Notes: generated from the sequence alone by a model not told the origin. DNA of 64,000 nt from Pseudomonas izuensis (GCF_009861505.1 NZ_WTFT01000004.1:204822-268821), one strand, 5' to 3'; shown: positions 18,535-28,614, counted from the stretch's first letter. Program-made: numbers and translations.

Positions 18535-19389
18535 ATGCCGCAACCGTTCATATTCCGTACCGTCGACCTGGATGGCCAGACCCTCCGCACGGCGGTACGC
18601 CCCGGCAAGCCTCACTTGACGCCCTTGCTGATTTTCAACGGCATCGGCGCCAACCTGGAGCTGGTGTTTCCGTTCGTCGCCGCACTGGACCCGGACCTGG
18701 AAGTCATCGCCTTCGACGTTCCCGGTGTCGGCGGTTCGTCGACGCCAAATCTTCCGTACCGCTTTCCCAGCCTGGCGAAACTCACGGCACGCATGCTCGA
18801 TTACCTCGATTACGGACAGGTCAATGTGATCGGCGTGTCCTGGGGTGGCGCCCTGGCGCAGCAGTTCGCCTATGACTATCCGGAGCGCTGCAAGAAGCTG
18901 GTGCTCGCCGCCACGGCGGCGGGCGCAGTGATGGTGCCGGGCAAGCCGAAAGTGCTATGGATGATGGCCAGCCCACGACGCTACATCCAGCCCTCGCACG
19001 TGATCCGCATCGCGCCGATGATCTACGGCGGCTCGTTCCGCCGCGACCCGACGCTGGCCGCAAGCCATGCGGCCAAGGTGCGTTCGGCGGGCAAGCTGGG
19101 TTACTACTGGCAGTTGTTCGCCGGCCTCGGCTGGACCAGCATTCACTGGCTGCACAAGATCAACCAGCCGACCCTGGTACTGGCCGGCGACGACGATCCA
19201 TTGATCCCGCTGGTCAACATGCGTCTGCTGGCCTGGCGGATTCCCAACGCCCAGATGCACATCATCGATGACGGGCATCTGTTCCTGATAACCCGGGCCG
19301 AAGCCGTGGCGCCGATCATCATGAAGTTTCTCGAGGAGGAGCGGCAGCGTGCGGTGATGCACCCGCACCCGTCGTCACTGGGCGGTTAA
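18535..19389 (+). CDS. phaZ: Intracellular PHA depolymerase
   Basis: 284-residue alpha/beta hydrolase that releases 3-hydroxyacids from the granule. The nucleophile is Ser102 in GVSWGG. The acid (GDDDPLIP) and the histidine (DDGHLFL) follow in order. The N-terminal GIGANLELVFPF matches the oxyanion region of the family. It lies between the two synthase genes, as in all class II loci, so synthesis and turnover are encoded together. Confidence 0.95.
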   Translation: MPQPFIFRTVDLDGQTLRTAVRPGKPHLTPLLIFNGIGANLELVFPFVAALDPDLEVIAFDVPGVGGSSTPNLPYRFPSLAKLTARMLDYLDYGQVNVIGVSWGGALAQQFAYDYPERCKKLVLAATAAGAVMVPGKPKVLWMMASPRRYIQPSHVIRIAPMIYGGSFRRDPTLAASHAAKVRSAGKLGYYWQLFAGLGWTSIHWLHKINQPTLVLAGDDDPLIPLVNMRLLAWRIPNAQMHIIDDGHLFLITRAEAVAPIIMKFLEEERQRAVMHPHPSSLGG

Positions 19390-19516
19390 TCCGCCGCGCT
19401 TTTCTCAAGAAAAGTGGACGGCAGGATGCCGCGCCGCGCAACAACCCGTTACAGCGTCTATGGTGTTCTGGTTCGGTGTGTTTGTATTTGGCCTGAAGAC
19501 GAAGGAGTGTTGAGTC

Positions 19517-21199
19517 ATGCGCGACAAACCAGCGAGGGAATCTCTACCGACTCCCGCCGCGTTCATCAATGCACAGAGTGCGATTACCGGCCTGAGGGGT
19601 CGGGATCTGTTTTCAACCCTGCGCAGCGTTGCCGCACATGGTTTGCGCAACCCGGTGCACAGCGCCCGGCACGCCCTGAAACTGGGCGGTCAATTGGGTC
19701 GGGTGCTGCTGGGCGAAACCCTGCACCCGACCAACCCGCAAGACAGCCGTTTCACCGATCCGGCCTGGAGCCTCAACCCGTTTTATCGTCGCAGCCTGCA
19801 GGCCTACCTGAGTTGGCAGAAGCAGGTCAAAAGCTGGATCGACGAGAGCAACATGAGCCCGGATGATCGTGCCCGCGCGCACTTCGCGTTTGCCCTGCTC
19901 AACGATGCCGTGTCGCCGTCCAACAGCCTGCTCAATCCGCTGGCGATCAAGGAAATATTCAACTCCGGCGGCAATAGCCTGATCCGCGGGATCAGTCACC
20001 TGGTGGACGATTTCCTGCACAACGATGGTCTGCCCCGGCAGGTCACCAAGCAGGCTTTCGAAGTCGGCAAGACCGTCGCGACCACCACCGGCGCCGTGGT
20101 GTTCCGCAATGAACTGCTGGAACTGATCCAGTACAAGCCGATGAGTGAAAAGCAGTATTCCAAACCGCTGCTGGTGGTGCCGCCACAGATCAACAAGTAC
20201 TACATTTTCGACCTGAGCCCCCACAACAGCTTCGTCCAGTTCGCGCTCAAGAATGGCCTGCAAACCTTCGTGATCAGTTGGCGCAACCCCGATGTGCGCC
20301 ACCGCGAATGGGGCCTGTCGAGCTACGTTGAAGCGGTGGAAGAAGCCATGAATGTCTGCCGGGCGATCACCGGTGCGCGCGAAGTCAACCTGATGGGCGC
20401 CTGCGCCGGCGGGCTGACCATTGCCGCGCTACAGGGTCACCTGCAAGCCAAGCGGCAGTTGCGGCGGGTGTCCAGTGCGACGTACCTGGTCAGCCTGCTC
20501 GATAGCCAGCTGGATTCGCCGGCAACCCTCTTCGCCGACGAGCAGACACTGGAAGCCGCCAAGCGCCGCTCCTATCAAAAAGGCGTGCTCGACGGTCGGG
20601 ACATGGCCAAGGTCTTCGCCTGGATGCGCCCCAACGATCTGATCTGGAGTTACTTCGTCAATAACTACTTGCTGGGCAAAGAGCCGCCAGCGTTCGACAT
20701 CCTCTACTGGAACAATGACAACACGCGTCTGCCGGCAGCGCTGCATGGCGATTTGCTGGATTTCTTCAAGCACAACCCGCTGAGCCATCCGGGCGGCCTC
20801 GAAGTGTGCGGCACGCCGATCGACTTGCAGAAGGTCACGGTCGATAGCTTCAGCGTTGCCGGCATCAACGACCACATCACGCCGTGGGATGCGGTGTATC
20901 GCTCGACGCTGCTGCTGGGGGGCGAGCGCCGCTTCGTACTGTCCAACAGCGGCCATGTGCAGAGCATTCTCAACCCGCCGAGCAACCCGAAAGCCAACTA
21001 CGTCGAGGGTGCCAAACTGAGCAGCGACCCACGGGCCTGGTACTACGACGCCAAGCAAGTCGACGGCAGCTGGTGGACGCAATGGCTGGGCTGGATTCAG
21101 GAACGCTCAGGCGCACAAAAGGAAACCCTGATGACCCTCGGCAACCAGAACTATCCACCGATGGAGGCCGCACCCGGCACCTACGTGCGCGTGCGCTGA
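19517..21199 (+). CDS. phaC2: Class II PHA synthase 2
   Basis: 560 residues, clearly paralogous to PhaC1. The box GACAGG carries Cys296, and the Asp (GINDHITPW) and His (NSGHVQSIL) are conserved. It is likely to have the same medium-chain substrate range with a different preference. It starts 127 bases after phaZ behind a GAAGGAG Shine-Dalgarno sequence. All catalytic residues are present, so both synthases should be active. Confidence 0.96.
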   Translation: MRDKPARESLPTPAAFINAQSAITGLRGRDLFSTLRSVAAHGLRNPVHSARHALKLGGQLGRVLLGETLHPTNPQDSRFTDPAWSLNPFYRRSLQAYLSWQKQVKSWIDESNMSPDDRARAHFAFALLNDAVSPSNSLLNPLAIKEIFNSGGNSLIRGISHLVDDFLHNDGLPRQVTKQAFEVGKTVATTTGAVVFRNELLELIQYKPMSEKQYSKPLLVVPPQINKYYIFDLSPHNSFVQFALKNGLQTFVISWRNPDVRHREWGLSSYVEAVEEAMNVCRAITGAREVNLMGACAGGLTIAALQGHLQAKRQLRRVSSATYLVSLLDSQLDSPATLFADEQTLEAAKRRSYQKGVLDGRDMAKVFAWMRPNDLIWSYFVNNYLLGKEPPAFDILYWNNDNTRLPAALHGDLLDFFKHNPLSHPGGLEVCGTPIDLQKVTVDSFSVAGINDHITPWDAVYRSTLLLGGERRFVLSNSGHVQSILNPPSNPKANYVEGAKLSSDPRAWYYDAKQVDGSWWTQWLGWIQERSGAQKETLMTLGNQNYPPMEAAPGTYVRVR

Positions 21200-21228
21200 A
21201 ACTCAACACTCCACAGCCGGCACCCCCC

Positions 21229-21331
21229 CTGTAGGAGCGAGCTTGCTCGCGAAAAACGTTTGGGCAACGCGTTTATCCAGACAGCACGCGTTATCGTTAA
21301 CGCCCATCGCGAGCAAGCTCGCTCCTACAGA
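21229..21331. repeat. REPIN between phaC2 and phaD
   Basis: Converging halves CCTGTAGGAGCGAGCTTGCT and AGCAAGCTCGCTCCTACAG with a longer centre (about 60 bases). It lies directly upstream of phaD. Confidence 0.87.
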
Positions 21332-21368
21332 GTTGGGGTTCGCTTGGCATGATCATTAAGAAGACTGG

Positions 21369-21989
21369 ATGAAAACCCGCGATCGCATCCTCGAATGTGC
21401 CCTGCAGTTGTTCAATCAGAAGGGCGAACCGAACGTTTCCACCATGGAAGTTGCCAACGAAATGGGCATCAGCCCCGGCAACCTCTACTACCACTTCCAC
21501 GGCAAGGAGCCGTTGATACTCGGGCTGTTCGAACGCTTTCAGGCCGAGCTGGCGCCCCTGCTCGATCCACCCGCCGACGTCGAACTGGGCCCCGACGATT
21601 ACTGGCTGTTCCTGCACCTGATCGTCGAACGCCTGGCCCACTATCGTTTTCTGTTCCAGGACCTGTCGAACCTGGCCGGGCGCTTGCCGAAACTGGCCAA
21701 GGGCATTCGAAACCTGCTCAACGGCCTGAAGCGCACGCTGGCCTCATTGCTCGCGCAATTGAAGGCCCAGGGGCAATTGGTCAGCGAAACCCAGGCCCTG
21801 GGGCAACTGGTGGAACAGATCACCATGACTCTGCTGTTCTCGCTGGACTATCAGCGGATTCTCGATCGCGAAGGTGAAGTGCGATTGGTGGTTTACCAGA
21901 TCATGATGCTGGTAGCCCCGCATCTGTTGCCGCCGATCAAAATAGCGACGGAGCGATTGGCGCTTCAATACCTGGAAGAACACGAATAA
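21369..21989 (+). CDS. phaD: PhaD, TetR-family regulator of the PHA locus
   Basis: 206 residues. The N-terminal TetR helix-turn-helix (about 22-45, STMEVANEMGISPGNLYYHF) is followed by a ligand-binding domain. In P. putida PhaD activates the phaC1 and phaI promoters in response to a fatty-acid-derived signal; that role is transferred here by family and position. It is the last gene of the phaC1ZC2D run and convergent with phaIF. Confidence 0.93.
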   Translation: MKTRDRILECALQLFNQKGEPNVSTMEVANEMGISPGNLYYHFHGKEPLILGLFERFQAELAPLLDPPADVELGPDDYWLFLHLIVERLAHYRFLFQDLSNLAGRLPKLAKGIRNLLNGLKRTLASLLAQLKAQGQLVSETQALGQLVEQITMTLLFSLDYQRILDREGEVRLVVYQIMMLVAPHLLPPIKIATERLALQYLEEHE

Positions 21990-21990
21990 C

Positions 21991-22080
21991 CCTTGTAGGA
22001 GCTGAGCTTGCTCGCGATGGAGTGTCAGACAACGATCGCTGACTGACACTCCATCGCGAGCAAGCTCAGCTCCTACAGGG
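21991..22080. repeat. REPIN with a 35-bp perfect stem
   Basis: 21994-22028 is the exact reverse complement of 22043-22077, leaving a 14-base loop. Unlike the other REPINs here, the pairing continues without a mismatch beyond the REP halves (through GGAGTGTCAG). It lies between phaD and the phaD/phaF terminator. Confidence 0.9.
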
Positions 22081-22111
22081 GGTCGCGCTGTCCATGGAGT
22101 CGTGCACAAAC

Positions 22112-22144
22112 AAAAACGCCCGACCTTGGCAGGCCGGGCGTTTT
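22112..22144. terminator. Bidirectional terminator between phaD and phaF
   Basis: Arms AAAAACGCCCG and CGGGCGTTTT around CCTTGGCAGGC, with T runs on both strands. It sits in the convergent gap and serves phaC1ZC2D and phaIF. Confidence 0.9.
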
Positions 22145-22160
22145 CTTGAGCCCTGAAGAA

Positions 22161-22961
22161 TCAGGACTGACTGGTTGGCGTCGATGGAGCTGGCGCGACA
22201 GTCGGGGTTACAGCAGGGGTCGGTGCGGCAGCGGAGTTCGATGCGCTGACCGGAGCAGCCGGGGTTGCCGGCTTGGCGGCTGCCACTGCTGGTTTGGCTG
22301 CGGCGGCTTTAGGAGCGGCCGGTTTTTTCACTGCGGGCTTCTTCGCGGCAGCTGGTTTGGCTGCAGCGGTTTTTGCTGCAGGTTTAGCCGCAGCTTTTGC
22401 TGCGACCGGTTTGGCCGCCGGCTTGGCAGCGGCAGGTTTTGCAGCGGCCGTTTTGGCAGCAGGTTTAGCCGCCGCTTTGGCCAGCGGTTTAGCTGCGGTC
22501 TTCGCGGCCGGTTTGGCTGCCGCGGTTTTCGCCGCAACAGGCGCAACCTTGGCACCGGTCAGTTTTTCGATTTGCTTGGTCAGGGTATCGACCTTGCTGT
22601 GCAGTGCCTTGACCTCATTGCGGCTCGGTACGCCCAGACGCGAAATGGCGCTGTTCAGGCGCTTGTCGAAAGCCCCTTCCAGCTCATCCCACTTGCCCAG
22701 TGCGCGGTCTTTCACGCCGCTGATGCGCGACTTCGCCGAAGAAGCGGAGTCCTTCGCGGTATCCTTGGCAGTGTCGACTTTCTTGCCAATCGCCTTCTCA
22801 GCCTTCTCGCCGTCTTTAACCAATGCATCGAAGATTTTGCTGCCGTCAGTGTCGATCTTCGAGTACACGCCTAAACCAGCCAGCCAGATTTTTCGGGAGT
22901 AGTCTTCGACTTTCCCGATCCACGAGCTGCTTTCTTTTTCGGTGATCTTTTTAACAGCCAT
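22161..22961 (-). CDS. phaF: PhaF, phasin with histone-H1-like tail
   Basis: 266 residues. The N-terminal phasin domain (about 1-140) coats PHA granules and contains an amphipathic helix and a coiled coil near NEVKALHSKVDTLTKQIEKL. The C-terminal half is built of Ala/Lys/Pro repeats (AAKPA units), a histone H1-like DNA-binding tail. In P. putida PhaF ties granules to the nucleoid and helps even partitioning. It is 10 bases downstream of phaI in one operon. Confidence 0.95.
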   Translation of the reverse strand: MAVKKITEKESSSWIGKVEDYSRKIWLAGLGVYSKIDTDGSKIFDALVKDGEKAEKAIGKKVDTAKDTAKDSASSAKSRISGVKDRALGKWDELEGAFDKRLNSAISRLGVPSRNEVKALHSKVDTLTKQIEKLTGAKVAPVAAKTAAAKPAAKTAAKPLAKAAAKPAAKTAAAKPAAAKPAAKPVAAKAAAKPAAKTAAAKPAAAKKPAVKKPAAPKAAAAKPAVAAAKPATPAAPVSASNSAAAPTPAVTPTVAPAPSTPTSQS

Positions 22962-22971
22962 CCCGTTCTCC

Positions 22972-23394
22972 TTAAGATTTACGCGCGACGCGTTCGAGCA
23001 GTGCCGTCAGCTCATCGAGCTTGACAGAGAGTGTCTCAACGTCATGTTTAGACGGAATGCCGATACGATTCAAGGCACTTGCGACACGCGAGTCGAACGC
23101 CTTCTCGACCTTGTCGAGTTGCAGTTCGACCCGGCCCTTGAAAGTGCTCACTTCAGTCTTCGCTTCGTCGATCTCGGCATTGGCTGCTTCGAGTTTCTCG
23201 GCGACTGCCTTTTTGCTTTTGTTTTCAACAGTTTGACCAGCCTTGATCAGCTCTTGAAAGTACTCGCTGCCCTCTTGGCCAACCTTGGCGTAGGCCCCCA
23301 GGCCTGCCAGCCAGATCTTGCGGGCATAGGATTTGACGTCGCTGAGAGCGGCGGTCGAAGCGTCGATTTTTTTCTTCAAAATAACTTTGGCCAT
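22972..23394 (-). CDS. phaI: PhaI, PHA granule phasin
   Basis: 140 residues from the ATG at 23394 (MAKVILKKKI). The whole length is a phasin domain, similar to the first half of PhaF (both share SYARKIWLAGLGAYAK-type sequence). It lacks the DNA-binding tail, so it should act as a plain granule-surface protein. It is the first gene of phaIF. The approximately 120 bases before it hold no promoter I can call with confidence. Confidence 0.93.
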   Translation of the reverse strand: MAKVILKKKIDASTAALSDVKSYARKIWLAGLGAYAKVGQEGSEYFQELIKAGQTVENKSKKAVAEKLEAANAEIDEAKTEVSTFKGRVELQLDKVEKAFDSRVASALNRIGIPSKHDVETLSVKLDELTALLERVARKS

Positions 23395-23517
23395 GGTGCA
23401 CCTCACGCGCAGAAGGTTTGAGGAACTGCCCGCGAAAGTGTCGGGCTCCGGCACAAAGTAGGGAGAAAAATTAGAAACGGCACCCTAACAACTGACATAA
23501 ACAGCAGGTGCCACAAA

Positions 23518-23610
23518 CCTGTAGGAGCAAAGCTTGCTCGCGATGGCATCAACTCGGTGTAACTGAAAAACCGAGGCGCCTGCATCGCGAGCAAGCTTTG
23601 CTCCTACAGA
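23518..23610. repeat. REPIN upstream of phaI
   Basis: Converging halves CCTGTAGGAGCAAAGCTTGC and GCAAGCTTTGCTCCTACAG, the GCAAAGCTTGC sub-variant. It separates phaIF from the small PHA-associated gene. Confidence 0.87.
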
Positions 23611-23620
23611 AAAGCGCGAG

Positions 23621-23896
23621 CTACACCAACGCTTTGTCGAGCCCCTTTTCGATTTCCGCCTTGATCATGCTGCTCATGGCCGACATCATCAGGCCCAACT
23701 CCACATCGACCCTGATCGAATCTTCGCTCACATGCACCGCACCTTTCACACCCGGACGCCTGAGGTTCAGGGTGTCGCCGGACCATTGCGGCTCCAGGCC
23801 ATATTGGTCGCAGAGTTTCTGCGCCAGCTTGTCGGCCTTCTCGCGTGCCGCTTCCTTACCCAGGCCGTGGGCACGCTCAACACTAATACGGGCCAT
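23621..23896 (-). CDS. Polyhydroxyalkanoic acid system family protein
   Basis: 91 residues from the ATG at 23896 (MARISVERAHGLG). It belongs to the small family found beside class II PHA genes (PHA granule region protein). The pattern is an N-terminal helix, a beta-rich middle and DVELGLMMSAMSSMIKAEIEKGL at the C-terminus. No enzymatic motif is visible and its function is unknown. A longer upstream frame exists, but the internal ATG has the family start. Confidence 0.8.
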   Translation of the reverse strand: MARISVERAHGLGKEAAREKADKLAQKLCDQYGLEPQWSGDTLNLRRPGVKGAVHVSEDSIRVDVELGLMMSAMSSMIKAEIEKGLDKALV

Positions 23897-24005
23897 CGAT
23901 TGACTCCTGCTTTTTGAATACCGCCATGAATGCTTGTTCGGTGATTCCTGACCGCCGCTGCGGCAAAACGTCCCGAGGTTGATCCATCTTACCTTCAGCC
24001 TTGCC

Positions 24006-24034
24006 AAGACAAAGCATCCCTTGGGGATTAGAAT
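24006..24034 (+). promoter_or_regulatory. Candidate sigma-70 promoter for ubiE
   Basis: AAGACA (24006-24011), a 17-base spacer and TAGAAT (24029-24034), 30 bases before the ubiE ATG. The -35 matches four of six. Confidence 0.45.
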
Positions 24035-24063
24035 GTCGCGCATTCTCTTTTGGTGACAGCGAT

Positions 24064-24834
24064 ATGACTGATCAGCGCAAAGGCAGCGATGCCGAACCCA
24101 CCACTCACTTCGGCTTCAAAAACGTTCCGGAAAGCCAGAAAGCGGAAAAAGTCGCTGAGGTTTTCCATTCGGTAGCCGCCAAGTACGACCTGATGAACGA
24201 CCTTCTGTCGGGCGGCATGCACCGTCTATGGAAGCGTTTTGCGATTGAACTGTCAGGTGTACGCACCGGCAACCGCGTGCTGGACATCGCCGGCGGCACC
24301 GGCGACCTGACCCGCAAGTTCTCGCACCTCGTAGGCCCGACCGGTCAGGTAGTGCTGGCCGACATCAACGAATCCATGCTCAAGGTCGGTCGTGACCGCC
24401 TGCTGGACCTGGGTGTGGCCGGCAACGTCGAATTCGTCCAGGCCGACGCGGAAAAACTGCCGTTCCCGGACAACCATTTCGACTGCGTGACCATCGCGTT
24501 CGGCCTGCGCAACGTCACGCACAAGGAAGACGCCCTGCGTTCCATGCTGCGTGTACTCAAGCCGGGCGGCCGCCTGCTGGTGCTGGAGTTCTCCAAACCG
24601 ACCAACGCGCTGATGTCCAAGGCCTACGACGCCTACTCGTTCGCTTTCATGCCGTTGATGGGCAAGCTGATCACCAATGACTCGGAAAGCTATCGCTACC
24701 TGGCCGAGTCGATCCGCATGCACCCGAACCAGGAAACCCTGAAGTCGATGATGGTCGAGGCCGGTTTCGACCGCGTGACCTATCACAACATGACCGCAGG
24801 CATCGTCGCCCTGCACCGCGGCATCAAGCCCTGA
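24064..24834 (+). CDS. ubiE: UbiE, ubiquinone/menaquinone C-methyltransferase
   Basis: 256-residue SAM-dependent methyltransferase that methylates the ring carbon of the benzoquinol intermediate. SAM motif I is [11 protein letters not shown], and the ubiE signatures [17 protein letters not shown] and [24 protein letters not shown] are complete. The ATG 24064 gives the family start. Its stop overlaps the ubiJ ATG by one base, so ubiE-ubiJ-ubiB form one operon. Confidence 0.96.
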   Translation: MTDQRKGSDAEPTTHFGFKNVPESQKAEKVAEVFHSVAAKYDLMNDLLSGGMHRLWKRFAIELSGVRTGNRVLDIAGGTGDLTRKFSHLVGPTGQVVLADINESMLKVGRDRLLDLGVAGNVEFVQADAEKLPFPDNHFDCVTIAFGLRNVTHKEDALRSMLRVLKPGGRLLVLEFSKPTNALMSKAYDAYSFAFMPLMGKLITNDSESYRYLAESIRMHPNQETLKSMMVEAGFDRVTYHNMTAGIVALHRGIKP

Positions 24835-25457
24835 TGCTGCTCGCCGGCCTGCTCGCCAGCGTTGAACTCGGCCTGAACCGGGTGTTGCGTCTCGACAGCA
24901 CGGCGCTGCCGCGGCTGGCGCATTTGAGCGGCAAGGTGATTGCCGTCGATTGCCGCAGCCCGGCGCTGCAACTGTTCATCCTTCCCAGTGACGAAGGCCT
25001 GATGCTCGCCTCCCAATGGGAAACCGGCGCCGACTGTACTTTGCGCGCGCCGGCCTCCAGCCTGTTGAAACTGGCGATGAGCAAGGACAAGACGTCGGTG
25101 CTGCACGCGCCGCAAGTCGAGCTCGACGGCGACAGCGGGGTGCTGCTGGAACTGGCGGCCATCCTGCAGGACCTTGAGCTGGACTGGGAGTACGAACTCT
25201 CGCGCTGGCTCGGCCCCGTTGCCACGCAACTGGTCGGCGGCCACCTGCGCAGCCGCGCCCGCTGGTATCAGCAAGGGTTCGCCAGCCTGGGCCAGAATCT
25301 GGGCGAATACCTGGCAGAAGAATCACGCACCCTCGTTGGTCAACGCGAAGCCGAAGCCCGATTCAGTGAACTGGACCAGATCAAGCTTGATCTGGAACGT
25401 CTCGAGGCGCGTTTCGAGCGCCTTTCCCGATCCCTCGACCCAAGCGATAACGCATGA
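24834..25457 (+). CDS. ubiJ: UbiJ, ubiquinone biosynthesis accessory factor (SCP2 domain)
   Basis: 207 residues with an SCP2 sterol-carrier-type lipid-binding domain in the first half and a coiled-coil C-terminus ([17 protein letters not shown]). In E. coli it supports the soluble Ubi complex, probably by binding the hydrophobic quinone intermediate. It overlaps ubiE by one base and ubiB by four, so it is translationally coupled. Confidence 0.92.
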   Translation: MLLAGLLASVELGLNRVLRLDSTALPRLAHLSGKVIAVDCRSPALQLFILPSDEGLMLASQWETGADCTLRAPASSLLKLAMSKDKTSVLHAPQVELDGDSGVLLELAAILQDLELDWEYELSRWLGPVATQLVGGHLRSRARWYQQGFASLGQNLGEYLAEESRTLVGQREAEARFSELDQIKLDLERLEARFERLSRSLDPSDNA

Positions 25458-27058
25458 AGCTGCTTGCCGTCCGCCGACTGTTGCGCATCCAGCGCGTCGT
25501 AATCCGCTACCGCCTCGATGACCTGCTGTTCGCCCTGCCGCTGCCCTGGTTTTTGCGGGCGCTGCGCTATGCCTTGCCGTGGCGCTGGTTCCCGCGCAAG
25601 ACCCTCGACCTGAGCCGTGGCGCGCGATTGCGCCTGGCGTTGCAGGACCTTGGGCCGATATTCATCAAGTTCGGGCAAATTTTGTCCACCCGGCGCGACC
25701 TGCTGCCCGAAGACATCGCCGATGAGCTGATGATGTTGCAGGACCGCGTGCCGCCGTTCGATTCGCAAGTGTCGGTCAAGTTGATCGAAGAGCAGCTCGG
25801 CAAGAAGATCAGCGAAGTGTTCAGCCGTTTCGACGTCGAACCCCTCGCCTCGGCCTCGGTGGCGCAGGTGCATGCCGCGCAACTGAAAACCGGTGAAGAA
25901 GTCGTCGTCAAGGTGATCCGCCCGGGCCTCAAACCGGTCATCAAGCAGGATCTGGCGTGGCTGTTCATCCTCGCCCGCGCCGCCGAAAAAGTCTCTGCCG
26001 ATGCGCGCCTGCTGCACCCGGTGGACGTGGTCAGCGACTACGAAAAAACCATCTACGACGAACTCGACCTGCTGCGCGAGGCGGCCAACGCCAGCCAGTT
26101 GAAGCGCAACTTCGACGGATCGCCGCTGCTTTACGTACCGCAGGTCTATTGGGACTGGTGCCGGCCGAAAGTGCTGGTGATGGAGCGCATCTACGGCATT
26201 CAGGTCACCGACCTGGCCACCCTGGCCGACCAGCGCACCGACATGAAAATGCTAGCCGAACGTGGTGTGGAAATTTTCTTCACCCAGGTGTTCCGCGACA
26301 GCTTCTTCCATGCCGACATGCACCCCGGCAACATTTTCGTCAGCACCGTGAACCCGTGGAGCCCGCAGTACATTGCGATCGACTGCGGCATCGTCGGCAG
26401 CCTGACCCCCGAAGACCAGGATTACCTGGCGCGCAACCTGTTCGCCTTCTTCAAGCGTGATTATCGGCGCGTGGCGCAGTTGCACATCGATTCGGGCTGG
26501 GTGCCAGCCGAGACCAAACTCAACGAATTCGAAGCGGCGATCCGTACCGTATGCGAGCCGATCTTCGAAAAACCGTTAAAGGATATTTCCTTCGGTCAGG
26601 TGCTGATGCGCCTGTTCCAGACGGCCCGGCGTTTCAACATGGAAGTGCAGCCGCAACTCGTGCTGCTGCAAAAAACCCTGTTGAACATCGAAGGCCTGGG
26701 CCGCCAGCTGTACCCGGAACTCGACCTGTGGAACACCGCGCAGCCATTCCTGGAGCGCTGGATGCGCGAACGTGTCAGCCCCAAGGCCTTGTTCGGTAAC
26801 GTGCAGAGCCAGATCGAGCAGATCCCGCACCTGGCCAACATGACCCGCGACTTGCTCGAGCGCCTGTCCCAGCCCCACGCCAGCGATCCGCCGCCATCAT
26901 GGCACCGACGCCGGGACGACTGGTTCCTGCGCCTGCTTGGCACCGCCCACCTGGCCGGTGGCGCCATCCTCGCCGCCGGAGGGCCGCTGAACCAGTTGGC
27001 CTATTGGCCGGCGGGCATCATGATGGCCGTCGGCTTGTATCTGGTCGTTCGCAGATAG
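25454..27058 (+). CDS. ubiB: UbiB, ABC1/ADCK-type atypical kinase
   Basis: 534 residues. The family signature KxGQ appears as [23 protein letters not shown]. The Ala-rich loop, ExD ([20 protein letters not shown]), DMHPGN and the metal-binding IDCGIVGSL motifs are present. The C-terminus has two hydrophobic segments that anchor it to the inner membrane. UbiB is needed for aerobic ubiquinone synthesis, probably by ATP-driven handling of intermediates. Last gene of ubiEJB. Confidence 0.96.
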   Translation: MKLLAVRRLLRIQRVVIRYRLDDLLFALPLPWFLRALRYALPWRWFPRKTLDLSRGARLRLALQDLGPIFIKFGQILSTRRDLLPEDIADELMMLQDRVPPFDSQVSVKLIEEQLGKKISEVFSRFDVEPLASASVAQVHAAQLKTGEEVVVKVIRPGLKPVIKQDLAWLFILARAAEKVSADARLLHPVDVVSDYEKTIYDELDLLREAANASQLKRNFDGSPLLYVPQVYWDWCRPKVLVMERIYGIQVTDLATLADQRTDMKMLAERGVEIFFTQVFRDSFFHADMHPGNIFVSTVNPWSPQYIAIDCGIVGSLTPEDQDYLARNLFAFFKRDYRRVAQLHIDSGWVPAETKLNEFEAAIRTVCEPIFEKPLKDISFGQVLMRLFQTARRFNMEVQPQLVLLQKTLLNIEGLGRQLYPELDLWNTAQPFLERWMRERVSPKALFGNVQSQIEQIPHLANMTRDLLERLSQPHASDPPPSWHRRRDDWFLRLLGTAHLAGGAILAAGGPLNQLAYWPAGIMMAVGLYLVVRR

Positions 27059-27150
27059 CCAGTTGTGTCGCACGCTGGCACACTGTTTCAACGCCCTGAT
27101 TTGTAATTTAGGCCACGGCTAATGAAGTGCGGGCCGCATCGGAGTCGAAG

Positions 27151-27552
27151 ATGAAAAACTGGCTGGACGAGATCAAGTGGGATGCCGATGGCCTGGTGCC
27201 CGCCATTGCCCAGGATCACAAGACCGGGCGCGTCCTGATGATGGCCTGGATGAACCGCGAAGCGCTGGAACTGACCGCCGCCGAGAACCGTGCGATCTAC
27301 TGGTCGCGCTCCCGTGGCAAGCTGTGGCGCAAGGGCGAAGAGTCCGGCCATGTGCAGACCCTGCACGAGATGCGCCTGGACTGTGATGCCGACGTCATTA
27401 TCTTGATGGTCGAGCAGATCGGTGATATCGCCTGCCATACCGGCCGTCAGAGCTGCTTCTACCGCGTCTTTGAGAACGGCGACTGGACAACCGTCGACCC
27501 GGTCCTCAAGGATCCGCACGCCATCTATTCCGCAGGGCACAAACATGAGTGA
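27151..27552 (+). CDS. hisI: Phosphoribosyl-AMP cyclohydrolase (HisI)
   Basis: 133 residues, third step of histidine synthesis. The zinc and magnesium ligands lie in [13 protein letters not shown] and [14 protein letters not shown]. The gene is monofunctional, with the pyrophosphohydrolase on the separate overlapping gene hisE, unlike the fused HisIE of enterics. The ATG 27151 has GGAG seven bases upstream. An 8-base overlap couples it to hisE. Confidence 0.95.
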   Translation: MKNWLDEIKWDADGLVPAIAQDHKTGRVLMMAWMNREALELTAAENRAIYWSRSRGKLWRKGEESGHVQTLHEMRLDCDADVIILMVEQIGDIACHTGRQSCFYRVFENGDWTTVDPVLKDPHAIYSAGHKHE

Positions 27553-27877
27553 CACTCTGACCCGTCTGGCACAAGTACTGGAAGAGCGCAAAGGCGCCGC
27601 CGCCGACAGCTCGTATGTCGCCAGCCTGTACCACAAGGGCTTGAACAAGATTCTGGAAAAAGTCGGCGAAGAGTCGGTCGAAACCATCATTGCCGCCAAG
27701 GATGCCGCCGTTAGCGGCGACTGCAGCGATGTGATCTACGAAACCGCCGATTTGTGGTTCCACAGCATGGTCATGCTCGCCCAATTGGGGCAGCATCCAC
27801 AGGCTGTACTCGATGAACTGGACCGTCGCTTCGGTCTGTCCGGACACGCTGAGAAAGCCTCGCGCCCGTCCGCCTGA
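27545..27877 (+). CDS. hisE: Phosphoribosyl-ATP pyrophosphatase (HisE)
   Basis: 110-residue all-alpha NTP pyrophosphohydrolase of the MazG fold, second step of histidine synthesis. The metal-binding [16 protein letters not shown] and [14 protein letters not shown] helices are intact. It overlaps hisI by eight bases and is followed 25 bases later by tatA, the same order as in P. aeruginosa. Confidence 0.95.
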   Translation: MSDTLTRLAQVLEERKGAAADSSYVASLYHKGLNKILEKVGEESVETIIAAKDAAVSGDCSDVIYETADLWFHSMVMLAQLGQHPQAVLDELDRRFGLSGHAEKASRPSA

Positions 27878-27902
27878 ATAACTATTAGAGAGGAGCAGCA
27901 AC

Positions 27903-28175
27903 ATGGGCATTTTTGACTGGAAACACTGGATCGTCATCCTGGTTGTTGTCGTACTGGTGTTCGGCACCAAGAAACTGAAAAACCTCGGTACCGACGTCGG
28001 CGAATCGATCAAGGGCTTCAAGAAAGCCATGAACGACGACGAAAAACCGGCCGATCCAACGGCGACGCCGGCCCAACCGGTGCCACCTGCTCAGCCGCAG
28101 GCCTCGGTGAACCAGCCGCACACCATCGACGTGCAGGCACAAAAAGTCGAAGAGCCGATCCGCAAAGACGTGTGA
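27903..28175 (+). CDS. tatA: TatA, twin-arginine translocase pore subunit
   Basis: 90 residues. A very short N-terminus is followed by one membrane helix (about 6-20) and an amphipathic helix with the family [24 protein letters not shown] pattern, then a Pro/Ala-rich tail. It forms the size-variable channel for folded proteins. GAGAGGAG gives a strong ribosome site. It is the first gene of tatABC. Confidence 0.96.
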   Translation: MGIFDWKHWIVILVVVVLVFGTKKLKNLGTDVGESIKGFKKAMNDDEKPADPTATPAQPVPPAQPQASVNQPHTIDVQAQKVEEPIRKDV

Positions 28176-28185
28176 GCACTGACTT

Positions 28186-28614
28186 ATGTTTGGTATCAGC
28201 TTCTCTGAACTGCTGCTCGTCGGCCTCGTTGCCCTGCTGGTCCTGGGCCCCGAGCGTCTGCCGGGCGCTGCGCGCACCGCCGGCCTGTGGGTCGGACGCC
28301 TGAAGCGCAGCTTCAACGCGATCAAACAGGAAGTTGAACGTGAAATCGGTGCCGACGAAATTCGTCGGCAACTGCACAACGAGCACATTCTGTCCCTGGA
28401 GCAGGAGGCGCGGAAGATTTTCACGCCGACCCAGCAGGAGCCGACGCCGGTAACGCCTGAGGCGACGCCGACGACTCAGGCGCCTGCCGTCGAACCTGCA
28501 CCTGCTGAACCGACGCCCGTTGTTGCAGCGACACCGGTTGAACCCGTTATACCTGCGGCTGCGCCTGTCGTGCCGGCCCCTCAAGACCCAACATTGCCGC
28601 CGCGAGCCCCATGA
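28186..28614 (+). CDS. tatB: TatB, twin-arginine receptor subunit
   Basis: 142 residues beginning [26 protein letters not shown], the TatB membrane helix with its hinge. An amphipathic helix ([20 protein letters not shown]) and a Pro/Thr/Ala-rich tail of about 60 residues follow. It overlaps tatC by four bases. Together with TatC it recognises twin-arginine signal peptides. Confidence 0.96.
   Translation: MFGISFSELLLVGLVALLVLGPERLPGAARTAGLWVGRLKRSFNAIKQEVEREIGADEIRRQLHNEHILSLEQEARKIFTPTQQEPTPVTPEATPTTQAPAVEPAPAEPTPVVAATPVEPVIPAAAPVVPAPQDPTLPPRAP

Noticed and set aside
22146-22874. Cys/Gly-rich 242-codon frame opposite phaF
   Set aside because: It is the complement of the Ala/Lys/Pro repeat tail of PhaF, which explains the repetitive composition.
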